Notes: a model not told the origin generated them from the letters alone. Positions 15,870 to 25,159 are shown, numbered from the stretch's first letter. The stretch is DNA of 64,000 bases from Rhodospirillales bacterium (GCA_017304945.1 JAFKLG010000071.1:16474-80473); one strand, 5' to 3'. Program-made: numbers and translations.

Positions 15870-17285
15870 ATGAGCGCCGCCCTCGCCGACTCTGCCCCTG
15901 CCCTCACCCGCCGCTGGTGGGTTCTCGGCGTCATGGTCGCCGCGCAGTTCATGTTCGTGGTCGACGCCTTCATCGTGAACGTCGCCATCCCCTCCATCCG
16001 CAGCGACCTCCACGCCGGCAGCGGCGCCGTGCAGGCGGTCATCTCGCTCTACCAGATCGCCTACGCCGCCCTGGTCATCACCGGCGGGCGGTTGGGCGAC
16101 ATCCATGGCCGCAAGCGTGTCTTTCTGGCCGGCCTGGTCGGCTTCACCACCGCCTCCCTGGCCTGCGGCGCCGCCGCGACTCCCGAGGCCCTGGTGCTCG
16201 CCCGCATCGCCCAGGGCGCCAGCGCCGCGCTGATGTCCCCGCAAGTGCTCGCCACCATCCACACGCTGTTCACCGGGACCGATCGCGCCAAGGCGTTCGG
16301 CCTGTTCGGCGTCGCCCTCGGCCTGGGTGGCGGGGCCGGCTTCGTGCTGGGCGGCTGGCTGATCACGCTCGATCTCGCGGGCACCGGCTGGCGGATGATC
16401 TTCTTCGTCAACGGCCCGGTCGGCCTCGCCATCGCCGCCGCGGCCTGGCGCCTGATGCCCGACACCCGCCCGCAACCCGGCCTGCGGCTGGACGTCGCGG
16501 GCGCGGTGCTGCTGTTCCTGGCGCTCGCGCTGCTGATCGGGCCGGTGCTGGTCGGGCAGGACACCGGCTGGCCCTGGCCCCTGCTGCTGGTTGCCGCATT
16601 GGGCCTGGCGCTCCTCGCCGCCTTCATCCGCCACGAGGCGCGCGTGGCGCAACGCGGCGGACTGCCGCTGATCGATCTCGACCTGCTGCGCGACGCGGTG
16701 TTCCGCCGCGGCCTGATTGCGGCGGCCTTCCTGTTCGGCGGCAACATTTCCTTCTACCTGCTGGTCACCCTGTATCTGCAGGGCGGGCTGGGCGCGTCCC
16801 CGCTGCAGTCGGGCCTGTGCATGCTGCCGCTCGCGCTCGCCTTCGTGGTGGCGTCGCGACGCGGCGCGGCACAGGTGGCCAGGCACGGGCCGAGCGCGCT
16901 GATCCGTGGCTGCGGCGTGCAGCTCGCCGGGCTCGCCGTCGTGGCGCTGGTCGTCATCGCCACGCCGGCCCCGCCGCTGCCCGCGCTGGCGCTCGCCCTG
17001 GCGGTGTTCGGCGCCGGCCAGGGCCTGGTGATGGCGCCGCTGTTCGGCACCATCCTGGGCGGCGTGCGGCACGCTCATGCCGGCGCCGGCGCGGGCATCC
17101 TGACCACCGCCCAGCAGGTCGCCAACGGCGCCGGCGTGGCGGTGCTGGGCGCGGTCTACGGCCTGGTGCAGGCCGCCGGAGGGGACCGCATCGCCCTACT
17201 CGCCGGCCTCGCCCTGCTCGCCGACGCGGTGCTCGCGACCGCGGCCGCGCTGTGGGTCATGCGGCGCGCCGGAACGTCAGGTTGA
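15870..17285 (+). CDS. MFS transporter, DHA2-type drug:proton antiporter
   Basis: A 471-residue inner-membrane transporter with about 14 hydrophobic segments, as expected for the DHA2 (QacA/EmrB) branch. Motif A appears as GGRLGDIHGRKRVFLAG after helix 2. The first helix contains FMFVVDAFIVNVAIPSI, the D1-type signature of DHA2. GFVLGGWLITLD and WRMIFFVNGPVGL match motif C and the following loop. Substrates cannot be predicted. A strong SD (AGGAGGAGA) precedes the ATG. Its last 29 bp overlap the convergent alkB gene. Confidence 0.88.
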   Translation: MSAALADSAPALTRRWWVLGVMVAAQFMFVVDAFIVNVAIPSIRSDLHAGSGAVQAVISLYQIAYAALVITGGRLGDIHGRKRVFLAGLVGFTTASLACGAAATPEALVLARIAQGASAALMSPQVLATIHTLFTGTDRAKAFGLFGVALGLGGGAGFVLGGWLITLDLAGTGWRMIFFVNGPVGLAIAAAAWRLMPDTRPQPGLRLDVAGAVLLFLALALLIGPVLVGQDTGWPWPLLLVAALGLALLAAFIRHEARVAQRGGLPLIDLDLLRDAVFRRGLIAAAFLFGGNISFYLLVTLYLQGGLGASPLQSGLCMLPLALAFVVASRRGAAQVARHGPSALIRGCGVQLAGLAVVALVVIATPAPPLPALALALAVFGAGQGLVMAPLFGTILGGVRHAHAGAGAGILTTAQQVANGAGVAVLGAVYGLVQAAGGDRIALLAGLALLADAVLATAAALWVMRRAGTSG

Positions 17286-17901
17286 ACCGGTATCCGGCGG
17301 TCAGCGGATGGTCGCCGTCGGGCAGCTTGTCGACGCCATGGAACACGAGGCGCGACGGCCCGCCCCACACCACCACGTCGCCACTCTCCAGGCGCAGCCG
17401 GCGGGGCCGGTCCGCGCGGCGCAGCCCGCCCCACAGGAACACCGCCGGAAGGCCGATCGAGACGGAGACGATGGGCGCGCCGAGATCGCCCTCGTCCCGA
17501 TCCTGATGCAGCGTCAGCCGTGCACCCGGCTGGTAACGGTTCACCAGGCAGGCGTCCGGCGCGAAATCCGGGAACCCGCCAGCCGCCGCCGCCGATTCGG
17601 CCAGGGCCCGGAACGCCGCCGGCATCGGCGGCCAAGGGCGGCCGGTCTCAGGATCCTGCGGCGCGTAGCGATAGCCGCGCCGGTCGCTCACCCACCCAAG
17701 CTGCCCGCAATTGGTCATGGCGACCGACATCGTATGCCCGCCCGGCGTGACCAGGTGCCGGAACGGCGCCGCCGCCGCGACCTCCTGCACCAGCGGCAGC
17801 AACGCGGCCGCATCGGCGAAGCCGCGCAACAGGACGGCGCCGTCTCCGAGCGGGAGGCGGGACGGGGGGGAGGGGAGGGACAGGGAGGATTGGGCGGCCA
17901 T
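17257..17901 (-). CDS. alkB: Alpha-ketoglutarate-dependent DNA dioxygenase AlkB
   Basis: Oxidative demethylase that repairs 1-methyladenine and 3-methylcytosine in DNA and RNA using Fe(II) and 2-oxoglutarate. With the start at ATG 17901 it is 214 residues (E. coli AlkB has 216). The iron ligands fall at His132, Asp134 (RLTLHQDRDE) and His188 (LVFHGVDKL), and the 2-oxoglutarate-binding arginines at Arg205 and Arg211 (YRFNLTFR), each one residue from the E. coli numbering. TMSVAMTNCGQLGW and GYRYAPQDPETGRPWPPMP form the nucleotide-recognition lid. GAGGA lies six bases before 17901; an in-frame ATG at 17955 lacks one. The 3' end overlaps the convergent MFS gene. Confidence 0.94.
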   Translation of the reverse strand: MAAQSSLSLPSPPSRLPLGDGAVLLRGFADAAALLPLVQEVAAAAPFRHLVTPGGHTMSVAMTNCGQLGWVSDRRGYRYAPQDPETGRPWPPMPAAFRALAESAAAAGGFPDFAPDACLVNRYQPGARLTLHQDRDEGDLGAPIVSVSIGLPAVFLWGGLRRADRPRRLRLESGDVVVWGGPSRLVFHGVDKLPDGDHPLTAGYRFNLTFRRAA

Positions 17902-18107
17902 ACGGCGTCCTCGAACATCTGCGGCGGAGGCATCCGCGCCCCAGCCATGGGTCATACGTGAATGGGCGAATGGCCGGCAGGCGCATGCCGGCAGGGGCGC
18001 GCGAACCGGTGACGCCTATCGCCAGCCACGCGGTCGCGTCCCGACCGGATCGTGCGGCCACCGCCGGCGTGGACAGGCGGTGCCCCGCTGCGCCAACCTG
18101 ACATGGC

Positions 18108-19175
18108 ATGGAGACCGGCCCCGTCCAACCGTCCGGCGAACGCGAACGTCCGCCCCTCGGCGCGCGCAGCCTGGCGATCCGCATCGGCTCCGTGTGGCCG
18201 GACAGCGAGCGACTGCGGCGCCTGGCCTGGCGGCCGCCCGTCACCGCGCTGCGCCACACCGCACGAACCGTGGCCGCCGCCCTCCTCGCCTATGTCGTGG
18301 CGGAGGGCGCCGGCCTGCCGCAGGCCTATTGGGCGGTGATCTCCGCCGTCGTGGTCATGCAGGGCAGCTTGGGCGGGACCCTCTCCGCCAGCATCGACCG
18401 CCTGCTGGCGACCGTCGCCGGGGCGGTCGCGGGCGCAGCCTGCTTCCTGCTCGCCACCGAGATCCCCCTCACCCCGCTCGGCCGCCTCACCGTGGCGATC
18501 ACCCCCATGGCGCTGCTGGCCGCGCTGCGGCCGAACTTCCGCCTCGCCCCGATCACCGCGACCATCGTCGTGCTGGCCGCCCCGCCCCACGCCGGCCTGC
18601 TGTTCGCCTTCGAACGCGTCGCCGAGATCGGGCTGGGATGCGTGATCGGCGGACTGACCGCCCAGTTCGTGCTGCCCGATCGCGCCCGCCGCGCCATCGA
18701 GACCAACGCCACGGCGATCCTCGACGCGCTGGGGCAGCTTGCCGAGGCGCATCTGTGCGGCGGTCCGGCGGCGCGGATCGATGCCCTGAACGATTCGGTG
18801 AACCGCGCCCTGAACGCCATCGCCACCGCGGCGAGCGAGGAAGCGCGGGAACGTGCGCTGCACCTGCGCACCGGCCCCCCGGCGGCCCCGATGCTGCGGA
18901 CCCTGCGCCGGGTGCGCAGCGATGTCGCCATCCTGGGCCGCGCCATGCTGGTCGATCCGCAGCCCAATGCCGCCTCCGCGGCCGGGGCGATACGCGGCTG
19001 CTTCGACTCGGCCGCGAGCTTCCTGCGAAAGGGCGCCCCGCTGCCGGCGTTGGACGCGATCGACCGGGTCCTGGAGTCGTTCCCCCCGGCCACCCCGCTC
19101 GCTTTCGGCATCGCCACGCTGCGCCGCGACCTGGCGGAGTTGAACGACCGGCTGGCCGAACAGCGCAGCGGATGA
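18108..19175 (+). CDS. FUSC-family inner-membrane protein
   Basis: A 355-residue protein. Residues about 50-190 hold five to six hydrophobic segments with ALRHTARTVAAALLAYVVAE and YWAVISAVVVMQGSLGGTL, matching the FUSC (fusaric-acid-resistance/AaeB-like) domain. A cytoplasmic helical domain follows (LNRALNAIATAASEEARERAL and onward). Related proteins work in efflux of aromatic acids, but this one is only half the length of AaeB and has no membrane-fusion partner next to it, so efflux is uncertain. No good SD is seen before ATG 18108. Confidence 0.78.
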   Translation: METGPVQPSGERERPPLGARSLAIRIGSVWPDSERLRRLAWRPPVTALRHTARTVAAALLAYVVAEGAGLPQAYWAVISAVVVMQGSLGGTLSASIDRLLATVAGAVAGAACFLLATEIPLTPLGRLTVAITPMALLAALRPNFRLAPITATIVVLAAPPHAGLLFAFERVAEIGLGCVIGGLTAQFVLPDRARRAIETNATAILDALGQLAEAHLCGGPAARIDALNDSVNRALNAIATAASEEARERALHLRTGPPAAPMLRTLRRVRSDVAILGRAMLVDPQPNAASAAGAIRGCFDSAASFLRKGAPLPALDAIDRVLESFPPATPLAFGIATLRRDLAELNDRLAEQRSG

Positions 19176-19292
19176 GACGCCCGGCAGGCCGGCCGGTTCG
19201 GTGGGCCCGCGGAATTCTGTAATGTCCGATATTGACGGTCGGGAATTTTTGGCGGTGAATGCGCCGCCTCGCTGTCGTGATCGTGTGCCGTG

Positions 19293-20492
19293 ATGAGTGT
19301 ACCCACCCTCGCCCGCCGTCTTGACGCTTTCGTCTCTCTCGTTGGTCGCAAGACCTGGGATCGCCGGATCACGTGGATCCGCGACCAGGCCGGCGGTGGC
19401 CGGCGGGCGGGGCTCGCCATCCGTGAACACCACGCGGCGGAGCTGGCCATCGCCCGCATGCGAGGTGCCGGCGCCCGCGCGCCCAGCACGGCCGAAGCCC
19501 AGCTCGCGGACCTCGCCAGCCAGGCGGTCACGCTGCACCGCAGCCTGTCGCCGCAAGGAAAGGCGCGGCTGGTGGCGCTGATCGAGGCCGGGCTGGCCGG
19601 CGACGGCACCCTGATTCCCCTGCTGCATCTGCTGCGCACCGCCGCGCTGCAGACCTCCCGCGGGTTCCGTGTCCGCTTCTCCGGCCTCGAGGACGGGGCG
19701 CCGTTCGACCTGCTGCTGGATCGCGAACACAGCCAGGCCGAGGTCGCCTGTGAGGTCGTCTCGGCCGAACACGGGCGCGGCGTGCACCGGGGCGCCTGGT
19801 TCCGCCTCGCCGATCTGGTCGACCCCGACCTGCAGACCTGGCTCGCCGCCCATCCTGGCCGCTATCTGCTGAAGATGACCCTGCCGCAGGGCTTACAGGG
19901 CGGGCTTGGCGCGGACCCCGCGACGCTCGCCGAACTGCACCGCCGCATCCGCGGCCTGCTCGAATCGCAGCGGCGCCAGGACCATGACGAGGCGATGGTG
20001 CTGCGCCTCGACCCGCTGCTGCTCAGCGCCGCGCAGGCGGACGAGCTGGGGCTGATGTCCTCCCTCCGCCAGCATTTCGGGCCGGAGGCGCATCTGTCGG
20101 TCACCGCCGGGGGCGCCGGCGTGTTCGTCATGGCCGCGCGGGCCGGGCGGGAGAACGAGATCGCGGTCTCGATTCGCCGCCACATGGCGACCGCCGCGCC
20201 GGCCCGCCTCACCGGCCGCCATCCCGGCATCCTGGCGATGTTCGTCGAGGACACGCACCGCACCGAGTGGCGCGGCCTGCGCGACCGGCTGGAGCTGGAA
20301 GGCGAGGCGCGGCAGTTCCTGACCGATCCGGCGGCGCGGCCGGTGGTCGCGGTCACCTTCGCCTCCCGCATCGAGCTGTTCGGCTTCAAGGGCCCGGACG
20401 CGGCGCCCGAGGGTGAACTGCGCTTCCGCAACCCCGGCCACCCGGCGGCGCGGCTGCCGGCGCTGTCGCCCGCGGTGATGTCCTCGGTCTGA
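19293..20492 (+). CDS. Conserved-looking hypothetical protein, possible PD-(D/E)xK-like fold
   Basis: A 399-residue soluble protein that I do not recognise. It has Arg-rich N-terminal helices (DRRITWIRDQAGGGRR), a central segment FDLLLDREHSQAEVACEVVS whose spaced acidic residues recall the D-(E)-x-E core of nuclease-like folds, and a C-terminal half without familiar motifs (LSVTAGGAGVFVMAARAGRE, IELFGFKGPDAAPEGELRF). No signal peptide or membrane helix. The start is ATG 19293, with an in-frame GTG at 19290. A TTGACG element at 19232-19237 in a locally A+T-rich stretch may be its -35. It converges on the Mfd-like gene; stops are adjacent (20492/20493). Confidence 0.6.
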   Translation: MSVPTLARRLDAFVSLVGRKTWDRRITWIRDQAGGGRRAGLAIREHHAAELAIARMRGAGARAPSTAEAQLADLASQAVTLHRSLSPQGKARLVALIEAGLAGDGTLIPLLHLLRTAALQTSRGFRVRFSGLEDGAPFDLLLDREHSQAEVACEVVSAEHGRGVHRGAWFRLADLVDPDLQTWLAAHPGRYLLKMTLPQGLQGGLGADPATLAELHRRIRGLLESQRRQDHDEAMVLRLDPLLLSAAQADELGLMSSLRQHFGPEAHLSVTAGGAGVFVMAARAGRENEIAVSIRRHMATAAPARLTGRHPGILAMFVEDTHRTEWRGLRDRLELEGEARQFLTDPAARPVVAVTFASRIELFGFKGPDAAPEGELRFRNPGHPAARLPALSPAVMSSV

Positions 20493-23400
20493 TCACGCCA
20501 GCGCGGCGAGCACCTGACGCAGGCGCGCTGCGGGATCGGCTTCGGCGATCGGCAGGATCACCCGGTCCTCCCGCCGCATTGCGCCGGGGAGGCTCTCCAG
20601 CCGCGCGACGGCGCCTGGGCGCGGCGTCAGCGCCACCGCGGCGGGGCCGGCCTGCACCCGCGCGATCCCCAGCCGCAGGCAGGCCAGCCGCAATCGGGCG
20701 AGATCGAGCAGCAGGCGCACCTGGATCGGCAGGTCGCCGAACCGGTCGTCCAGTTCGGCCGCCGCCTCATCCACCGCGGCCGGCGTCTCCAGCCGCGCCA
20801 GCTCGCGGTAGATCGCGAGCCGCGCATCGGCTTCCGGCACGAAGTCGGCCGGCACGAAAGCCGGCACGTCGCACACGAGATCCGGCCGCCAGGGGTCCGG
20901 CACGTCCTCGCCGCGGGCGCGCGCCAGTTCGCGGCGCAGGACGTCGCGATACAGGTCGGTGCCGATCAGCCGGACATGGCCGGCCTGCGTGTCCCCCAGC
21001 AGATCCCCCGCGCCGCGCTGGTCGAGATCGGCCAGGCTCACCGCGAACCCGGCCCCCAGGCTGTCCAGGGTCGCGATGGTCTCCAGCCGCTTGCGCGCGC
21101 TCGCCGAGGGCGGGTGCGCCGGCTCCGTGAGCAGGTAGGCGCTGGCCCGCGCCCGCCCGCGCCCCACCCGGCCACGAAGCTGGTGCAACTGCGCCAGCCC
21201 GAACCGGTCCGCCCGCCAGATCAGCATCGTGTTGGCGTTCGGCACGTCGAGACCGGCCTCGATGATGCTCGTCGCGAGCAGCACGTCCGCGCCGCCATCG
21301 GCGAAGTCGAGCATCGCCGCGTCCAGCACCTCGCCGCGCATGCGGCCATGCACGACGGTGACCGCGAGTTCCGGCACCAGCTCGCGCAACTGCGCGGCCA
21401 TCGGGGCGACGTCCTCGATGCGCGGCACGACGAAGAAGCTCTGCCCGCCGCGCCGCGATTCGTGCAGCAGCGCGGCGCGAACCACGACCGGGTCGAACGC
21501 GGTGACGAAGCCCCGCACGCTCTGCCGCGCGGCCGGCGGCGTGGCGAGCAGGCTGACGCTGACCAGCCCGACCAGCGCGCCCTGCAGGCTGCGCGGCAGC
21601 GGCGTCGCGGTCATCACCAGCGCATGCACGCGATCCTGCAGGCTGCGCAGCCGCTGCTTCTGCGCCTCCCCGAACCGCTGCTCCTCGTCGATCACGACCA
21701 GGCCGAGGTCGTGGAAGCGCGCGCTGCCGACCGCATGCGTGCCCACCAGGATGTCCACCTTGCCGGCTGCGACCTCGCGCAGCACCTCGCGCGCCTCGGG
21801 CGACCGCGCCGAACGGATCAGGCCCTCGATGCGCAGGCCGGTGCCGGCCAGGCGGCGGCGGAACGTCTCCAGGTGCTGGCCGGCGAGCAGCGTGGTCGGC
21901 GCCACCACCGCGACCTGCTTGCCGGCCAATGCCACCTGGGCGGCGGCATGCAGCGCGACCTCGGTCTTGCCGAAACCGACATCCCCGCAGAGCAGCCGCA
22001 GCATGGGCCGGCCGCTGGCGAGATCCTGCTGCACCGCGCGGATGGCGCGCACCTGGTCCGCCGTCGGGGCGAACGGCATGCGGCGCACGAAGCGGGCATA
22101 GGCCGGCGTCGGAGCGAGCACCGGCGCCGCCAGCGTGGCGCGCTGCTTCATCCGCGCGACCAGGGTACGGGCGACGGCGGCGATGTCGCGCTCGACCTCG
22201 GCGCGCGCGGCCTGCCAGGCGTCGCTGTCGAGCCGGTTGGGCTTGAGCGTCGTGGAGGCGCCGTAGCGCCAGATCCGATCCGCCTCGGTTGCCGGCAGCA
22301 ACAGGCCGGTGCCGCCGAGGAAAGCGAGGCGCAGGCACTCGACCGGCGCGCCCGCCTGCTCCTCCATCAGGAGGCCGGTCAGTCGCGCCAGCCCACGTGA
22401 GGGCTCCACCACCAGGTCGCCGATGCGCAGTGTGCCGGCCAGCCGGTCGAGCGCCGTTTCGTCCGGCCGCGCCGCATCGGGCGAACGCAGCACCAGCACC
22501 GAACGCCCCACCGCGGTGAAGCCGCCAGCGAACCGCGCCGGCAACAGGCCCACCTCACCGGGCGCCAGCGCCTCGGCGGACGCCCAATCGGCAAGCCGAA
22601 TCAACTGATCTGGCGGCGTCCCGAGTCGCCGCGCCAAGGCGGGGGCGACCCGGTCGAGCGGGGAGTCGGTGGCGATCACCACGGCCTGCCCCGCGGCTTG
22701 CAGTTCGCCGATGCGACGCACCAGGGCGGCCGGCGCGAGCGGCGGCGTCCCGGCGTCCTCGGGCTGCCCGATCGTGACCGGCCGGCGGCCGGCGAGTTCC
22801 GCCGTGATCTCCGCCGCGGTGAGGAACAGGCGCTCCGGCGGGTCCGGCGGCGGCGCGCCGGCGCGCATCGCGGTGGTGGCGACCTGCCAGGCATCGCGCA
22901 CCAGGGCGAGCCAGGTATCGAACCGCTCCGCCGCATCCTCGGTCAAGGCAAACGCGGCGTCCTGGAAATACGCGAACACGCTCGCGAGCGGGCCCTCCGG
23001 CAGCAGCTTCTCCCGCCCGCGTGCCGGCAGCGCCTCGCCGGGGAGGGTGAACGCCTCCGTTGCCGGCAACAGCACGGCGTGTGGGATCGTCTCCGAACTG
23101 CGCTGCGTCAGCGGATCGTAGCGGCGGATCTCGGCGATCCGCCCTTCATGCAGTTCCAGCCGGATCGGTGCGGCCTCGCCCGACAGGTGCACGTCCACCG
23201 TGCCGCCGCGGATCGCCGCCTCTCCTGGCTCGTCCACGCGATCGTCGAAGGCGTAGCCGAAGCCGAGGAGCGTGTCGTGCAGCCAGGTCGGATCGAGCGG
23301 CTGGCCGGCGGCGAGCGGCACCGCGCGTTCCCGCACGCGGGAGGGTGGCGGCACGCGTTGCAACAGCGCCTCGGGCGTCGTCACCACGATGGCGCGGCGA

Positions 23401-23687
23401 TCGGCATGCGTCGCGTCCGCGAGCCAGGCGAGCGTGCCGATACGCTGGCCGGTGACCGCGCGGGAGGGGCGGGCGCGGTCATAGGGCAGGCTGTCCCAGG
23501 CAGGCAGCCGCAGGATGGTGGCATCCGGCGCGAAACTCGGCAGCGCGGCCGCGATGCGGTCGAGCGCTGCGTGATCGCGCACCGCGGCCACCGCGAGGGG
23601 CGCCGACCCGGCCGCCCAACGCGCGATCGCGCAGGGCAGCGCCGCGTCGGACTCGGCGTCGATCCGATGAGAAATGGGGGCGTCCAT
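20493..23687 (-). CDS. mfd: Mfd-like superfamily 2 helicase (divergent transcription-repair coupling factor)
   Basis: A 1064-residue protein with Mfd architecture: UvrB-like N-terminal region (PAWDSLPYDRARPSRAVTGQ), an RNA-polymerase-interacting-domain-like segment near residues 420-500, RecG-like helicase motifs (Walker A GDVGFGKTE near 570, GTHAVGSARFHDLGLVVIDE, EEQRFGEAQK, TATPLPRSLQGALVG, TSIIEAGLDVPNANTMLI, QLRGRVGRGRA) and a C-terminal TRCF domain. Canonical Mfd strips stalled RNA polymerase and recruits UvrA. Here the usual V-H-x-x-H-G-I-G of the polymerase-interacting domain reads LVVEPSRGLARLTGL, and the protein is some 90 residues short. It may be a second, specialised paralogue; a normal mfd elsewhere in the genome would confirm this. 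ATG 23687 (MDAPISHR) was chosen over an upstream in-frame ATG. Confidence 0.8.
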   Translation of the reverse strand: MDAPISHRIDAESDAALPCAIARWAAGSAPLAVAAVRDHAALDRIAAALPSFAPDATILRLPAWDSLPYDRARPSRAVTGQRIGTLAWLADATHADRRAIVVTTPEALLQRVPPPSRVRERAVPLAAGQPLDPTWLHDTLLGFGYAFDDRVDEPGEAAIRGGTVDVHLSGEAAPIRLELHEGRIAEIRRYDPLTQRSSETIPHAVLLPATEAFTLPGEALPARGREKLLPEGPLASVFAYFQDAAFALTEDAAERFDTWLALVRDAWQVATTAMRAGAPPPDPPERLFLTAAEITAELAGRRPVTIGQPEDAGTPPLAPAALVRRIGELQAAGQAVVIATDSPLDRVAPALARRLGTPPDQLIRLADWASAEALAPGEVGLLPARFAGGFTAVGRSVLVLRSPDAARPDETALDRLAGTLRIGDLVVEPSRGLARLTGLLMEEQAGAPVECLRLAFLGGTGLLLPATEADRIWRYGASTTLKPNRLDSDAWQAARAEVERDIAAVARTLVARMKQRATLAAPVLAPTPAYARFVRRMPFAPTADQVRAIRAVQQDLASGRPMLRLLCGDVGFGKTEVALHAAAQVALAGKQVAVVAPTTLLAGQHLETFRRRLAGTGLRIEGLIRSARSPEAREVLREVAAGKVDILVGTHAVGSARFHDLGLVVIDEEQRFGEAQKQRLRSLQDRVHALVMTATPLPRSLQGALVGLVSVSLLATPPAARQSVRGFVTAFDPVVVRAALLHESRRGGQSFFVVPRIEDVAPMAAQLRELVPELAVTVVHGRMRGEVLDAAMLDFADGGADVLLATSIIEAGLDVPNANTMLIWRADRFGLAQLHQLRGRVGRGRARASAYLLTEPAHPPSASARKRLETIATLDSLGAGFAVSLADLDQRGAGDLLGDTQAGHVRLIGTDLYRDVLRRELARARGEDVPDPWRPDLVCDVPAFVPADFVPEADARLAIYRELARLETPAAVDEAAAELDDRFGDLPIQVRLLLDLARLRLACLRLGIARVQAGPAAVALTPRPGAVARLESLPGAMRREDRVILPIAEADPAARLRQVLAALA

Positions 23688-23739
23688 GTGGCGGGCGAAA
23701 CGGCCTGACAGGCAATGCGGTTGCCCGCGATGACGCGAA

Positions 23740-23770
23740 CGGGCCCGAATCCGCACAGGATCCGGGCCCG
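23740..23770 (-). terminator. Strong hairpin terminator after the Ser/Gly/His-rich protein gene
   Basis: CGGGCCCGAATCC (23740-23752) pairs with GGATCCGGGCCCG (23758-23770) with one mismatch and a 5-base loop. It lies 7 bp beyond the stop of the minus-strand gene at 23778 and before the Mfd-like gene. The downstream T-run is weak. It separates the two minus-strand transcripts. Confidence 0.6.
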
Positions 23771-23777
23771 CGGGGCG

Positions 23778-24185
23778 TTACTTGTCGCCCTTGTGCTGGT
23801 CCATGTAGGCGCGGGTGTGGTGATGCACCTCGCCCTTGTCGTCCTTGTATTCGCGCGACTTCAGGTCGTCCGACCCGCCACCCTGCTGGTTGACGTTGCC
23901 GGATTGGCCGCCCGAATGGCTGCTCGCCGCACTGGAGTGGCCGCCACCGCTGGCGGCGTGGCTGCCGCCGGAATGGCTGCCCGATCCGCCACTGGCCGAA
24001 TGGCTGCCGCCGCCTTGGCTCGCGCTCTGGCTGCGGCTGCCGCCCGGCTCCTTGCCGTGCTCCTGCGCCCGCGCCTCGCTGCCGGGCGTGGTTCCCTTGG
24101 TCCGCCCAGCTTCGCGGTTCTCCTTCAGGCGCCCGTCATGCGCCGGATCCTTCACGGAGCCACGATGTTCCTGCCCGGAGGCCAT
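23778..24185 (-). CDS. Small disordered Ser/Gly/His-rich stress-type protein
   Basis: A 135-residue, highly hydrophilic protein without predicted secondary structure. The N-terminus (MASGQEHRGSVKDPAHDGRL, then GRTKG) is loosely similar to KGG-type stress and conidiation-like proteins. The middle is low-complexity Ser/Gly/His repeats such as GGSHSASGGSGSHSGGSHAA. The C-terminus (DDKGEVHHHTRAYMDQHKGDK) is charged and His-rich. ATG 24185 was chosen because AAGGAGA lies 6-7 bases upstream. A desiccation or osmotic role is possible but unproved; metal binding by the His clusters is another option. It is monocistronic, with a clear terminator. Confidence 0.65.
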   Translation of the reverse strand: MASGQEHRGSVKDPAHDGRLKENREAGRTKGTTPGSEARAQEHGKEPGGSRSQSASQGGGSHSASGGSGSHSGGSHAASGGGHSSAASSHSGGQSGNVNQQGGGSDDLKSREYKDDKGEVHHHTRAYMDQHKGDK

Positions 24186-24301
24186 GTTGTTCTCCTTCGC
24201 TGTGCTTTCCAACGGCTTGCGCCGTCGCTGCAAGAACGCCTCCGCCACCCCGGAAGTGGCATGCCTCGCATTTGGTTGTTCGCGAAAGATCGAGTTCTAT
24301 A

Positions 24302-25159
24302 CTAAGAGAAATCCATCCAATCCGGCTTCTGAAGGACAAAGCCGCTTGCGTCCCAGTGGCGGAACGGCGCGTCTCCGAGCAGGCGGGGGACGAAATGGAA
24401 TCGCTCGCACCAGGCGGTCGCGGTGGCGATTTCAGCCTCTCTCGGCCAGCCATAGGCGAGATTGAGAATGACCCAGACGCCGTTCGGGCGCAGCACCCGC
24501 GCGATCTCCGCCGCGTGCAGGTCGGCGACCCCGGCCTGCACGAGATACGGCACGCTGTCGACCGCGAGCACGAGATCCTGGCTCGCGTTCGCGAGTTCCG
24601 CCAGGTCGTGTCCGGATCCCACCAGCAGCCGCACGTTCGTCCATCCGGCGCAGCGCCGTGTAGCTTCCGCGATCATGCGCGCCGAGACGTCGAGCCCGGT
24701 CACCGACCGCGCTTGCGACGCGAGCTCCGCGATCAGGCGACCGATGCCGCACCCGAGATCCAGCACGTCCATGTCCGGGCGCAACCAGCGCGCGGACCGC
24801 AGCCACGCGATCACCTCCTGCGTCGCCGTGGCGAGCCGATCGGGATCGCCCAGCGAGTAGAGTGCGACACTCGCTTCCGGCGACACCGCGACCGCGCGGT
24901 CGAACATGGCCGCGACGGCGGCTGGATCGCGGGGGCCCGCGTGATCGACGGAGGCGGCGGCGATCATGTGCTGCAACCGCTCGAGCAGGCCGGCCTCGGC
25001 GCAGAGCCGATCGAGCGCATGCCATGCCGCGCTGTCCGTGCGCGCCTGCGCTATGCGCGCCCGCAGCGTGGCGGCGGATTCCCCCTGCAGCAGGCAGCGC
25101 GCGATGGCGAGGTCCGCGGACAAGGCGCCGGCCAGGCAGGCGGCGATGGCGTCGCTCAT
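24302..25159 (-). CDS. Class I SAM-dependent methyltransferase, last gene of the glycan/inositol cluster
   Basis: A 285-residue protein with an N-terminal helical region (about residues 1-90) and a methyltransferase domain. Motif I is VLDLGCGIGRLIAELASQA, with GLDVSARMIAEATRR and LVGSGHDLAELANASQDLVL following; EIARVLRPNGVWVILNLAY is the post-motif strand typical of Methyltransf_11/25. The acceptor is unknown but is likely a sugar, inositol or lipid intermediate, given the neighbours. ATG 25159 overlaps the stop of the upstream acyltransferase by 4 bp. It ends the operon; the 116 bp beyond hold the promoter region of the next gene. Confidence 0.82.
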   Translation of the reverse strand: MSDAIAACLAGALSADLAIARCLLQGESAATLRARIAQARTDSAAWHALDRLCAEAGLLERLQHMIAAASVDHAGPRDPAAVAAMFDRAVAVSPEASVALYSLGDPDRLATATQEVIAWLRSARWLRPDMDVLDLGCGIGRLIAELASQARSVTGLDVSARMIAEATRRCAGWTNVRLLVGSGHDLAELANASQDLVLAVDSVPYLVQAGVADLHAAEIARVLRPNGVWVILNLAYGWPREAEIATATAWCERFHFVPRLLGDAPFRHWDASGFVLQKPDWMDFS

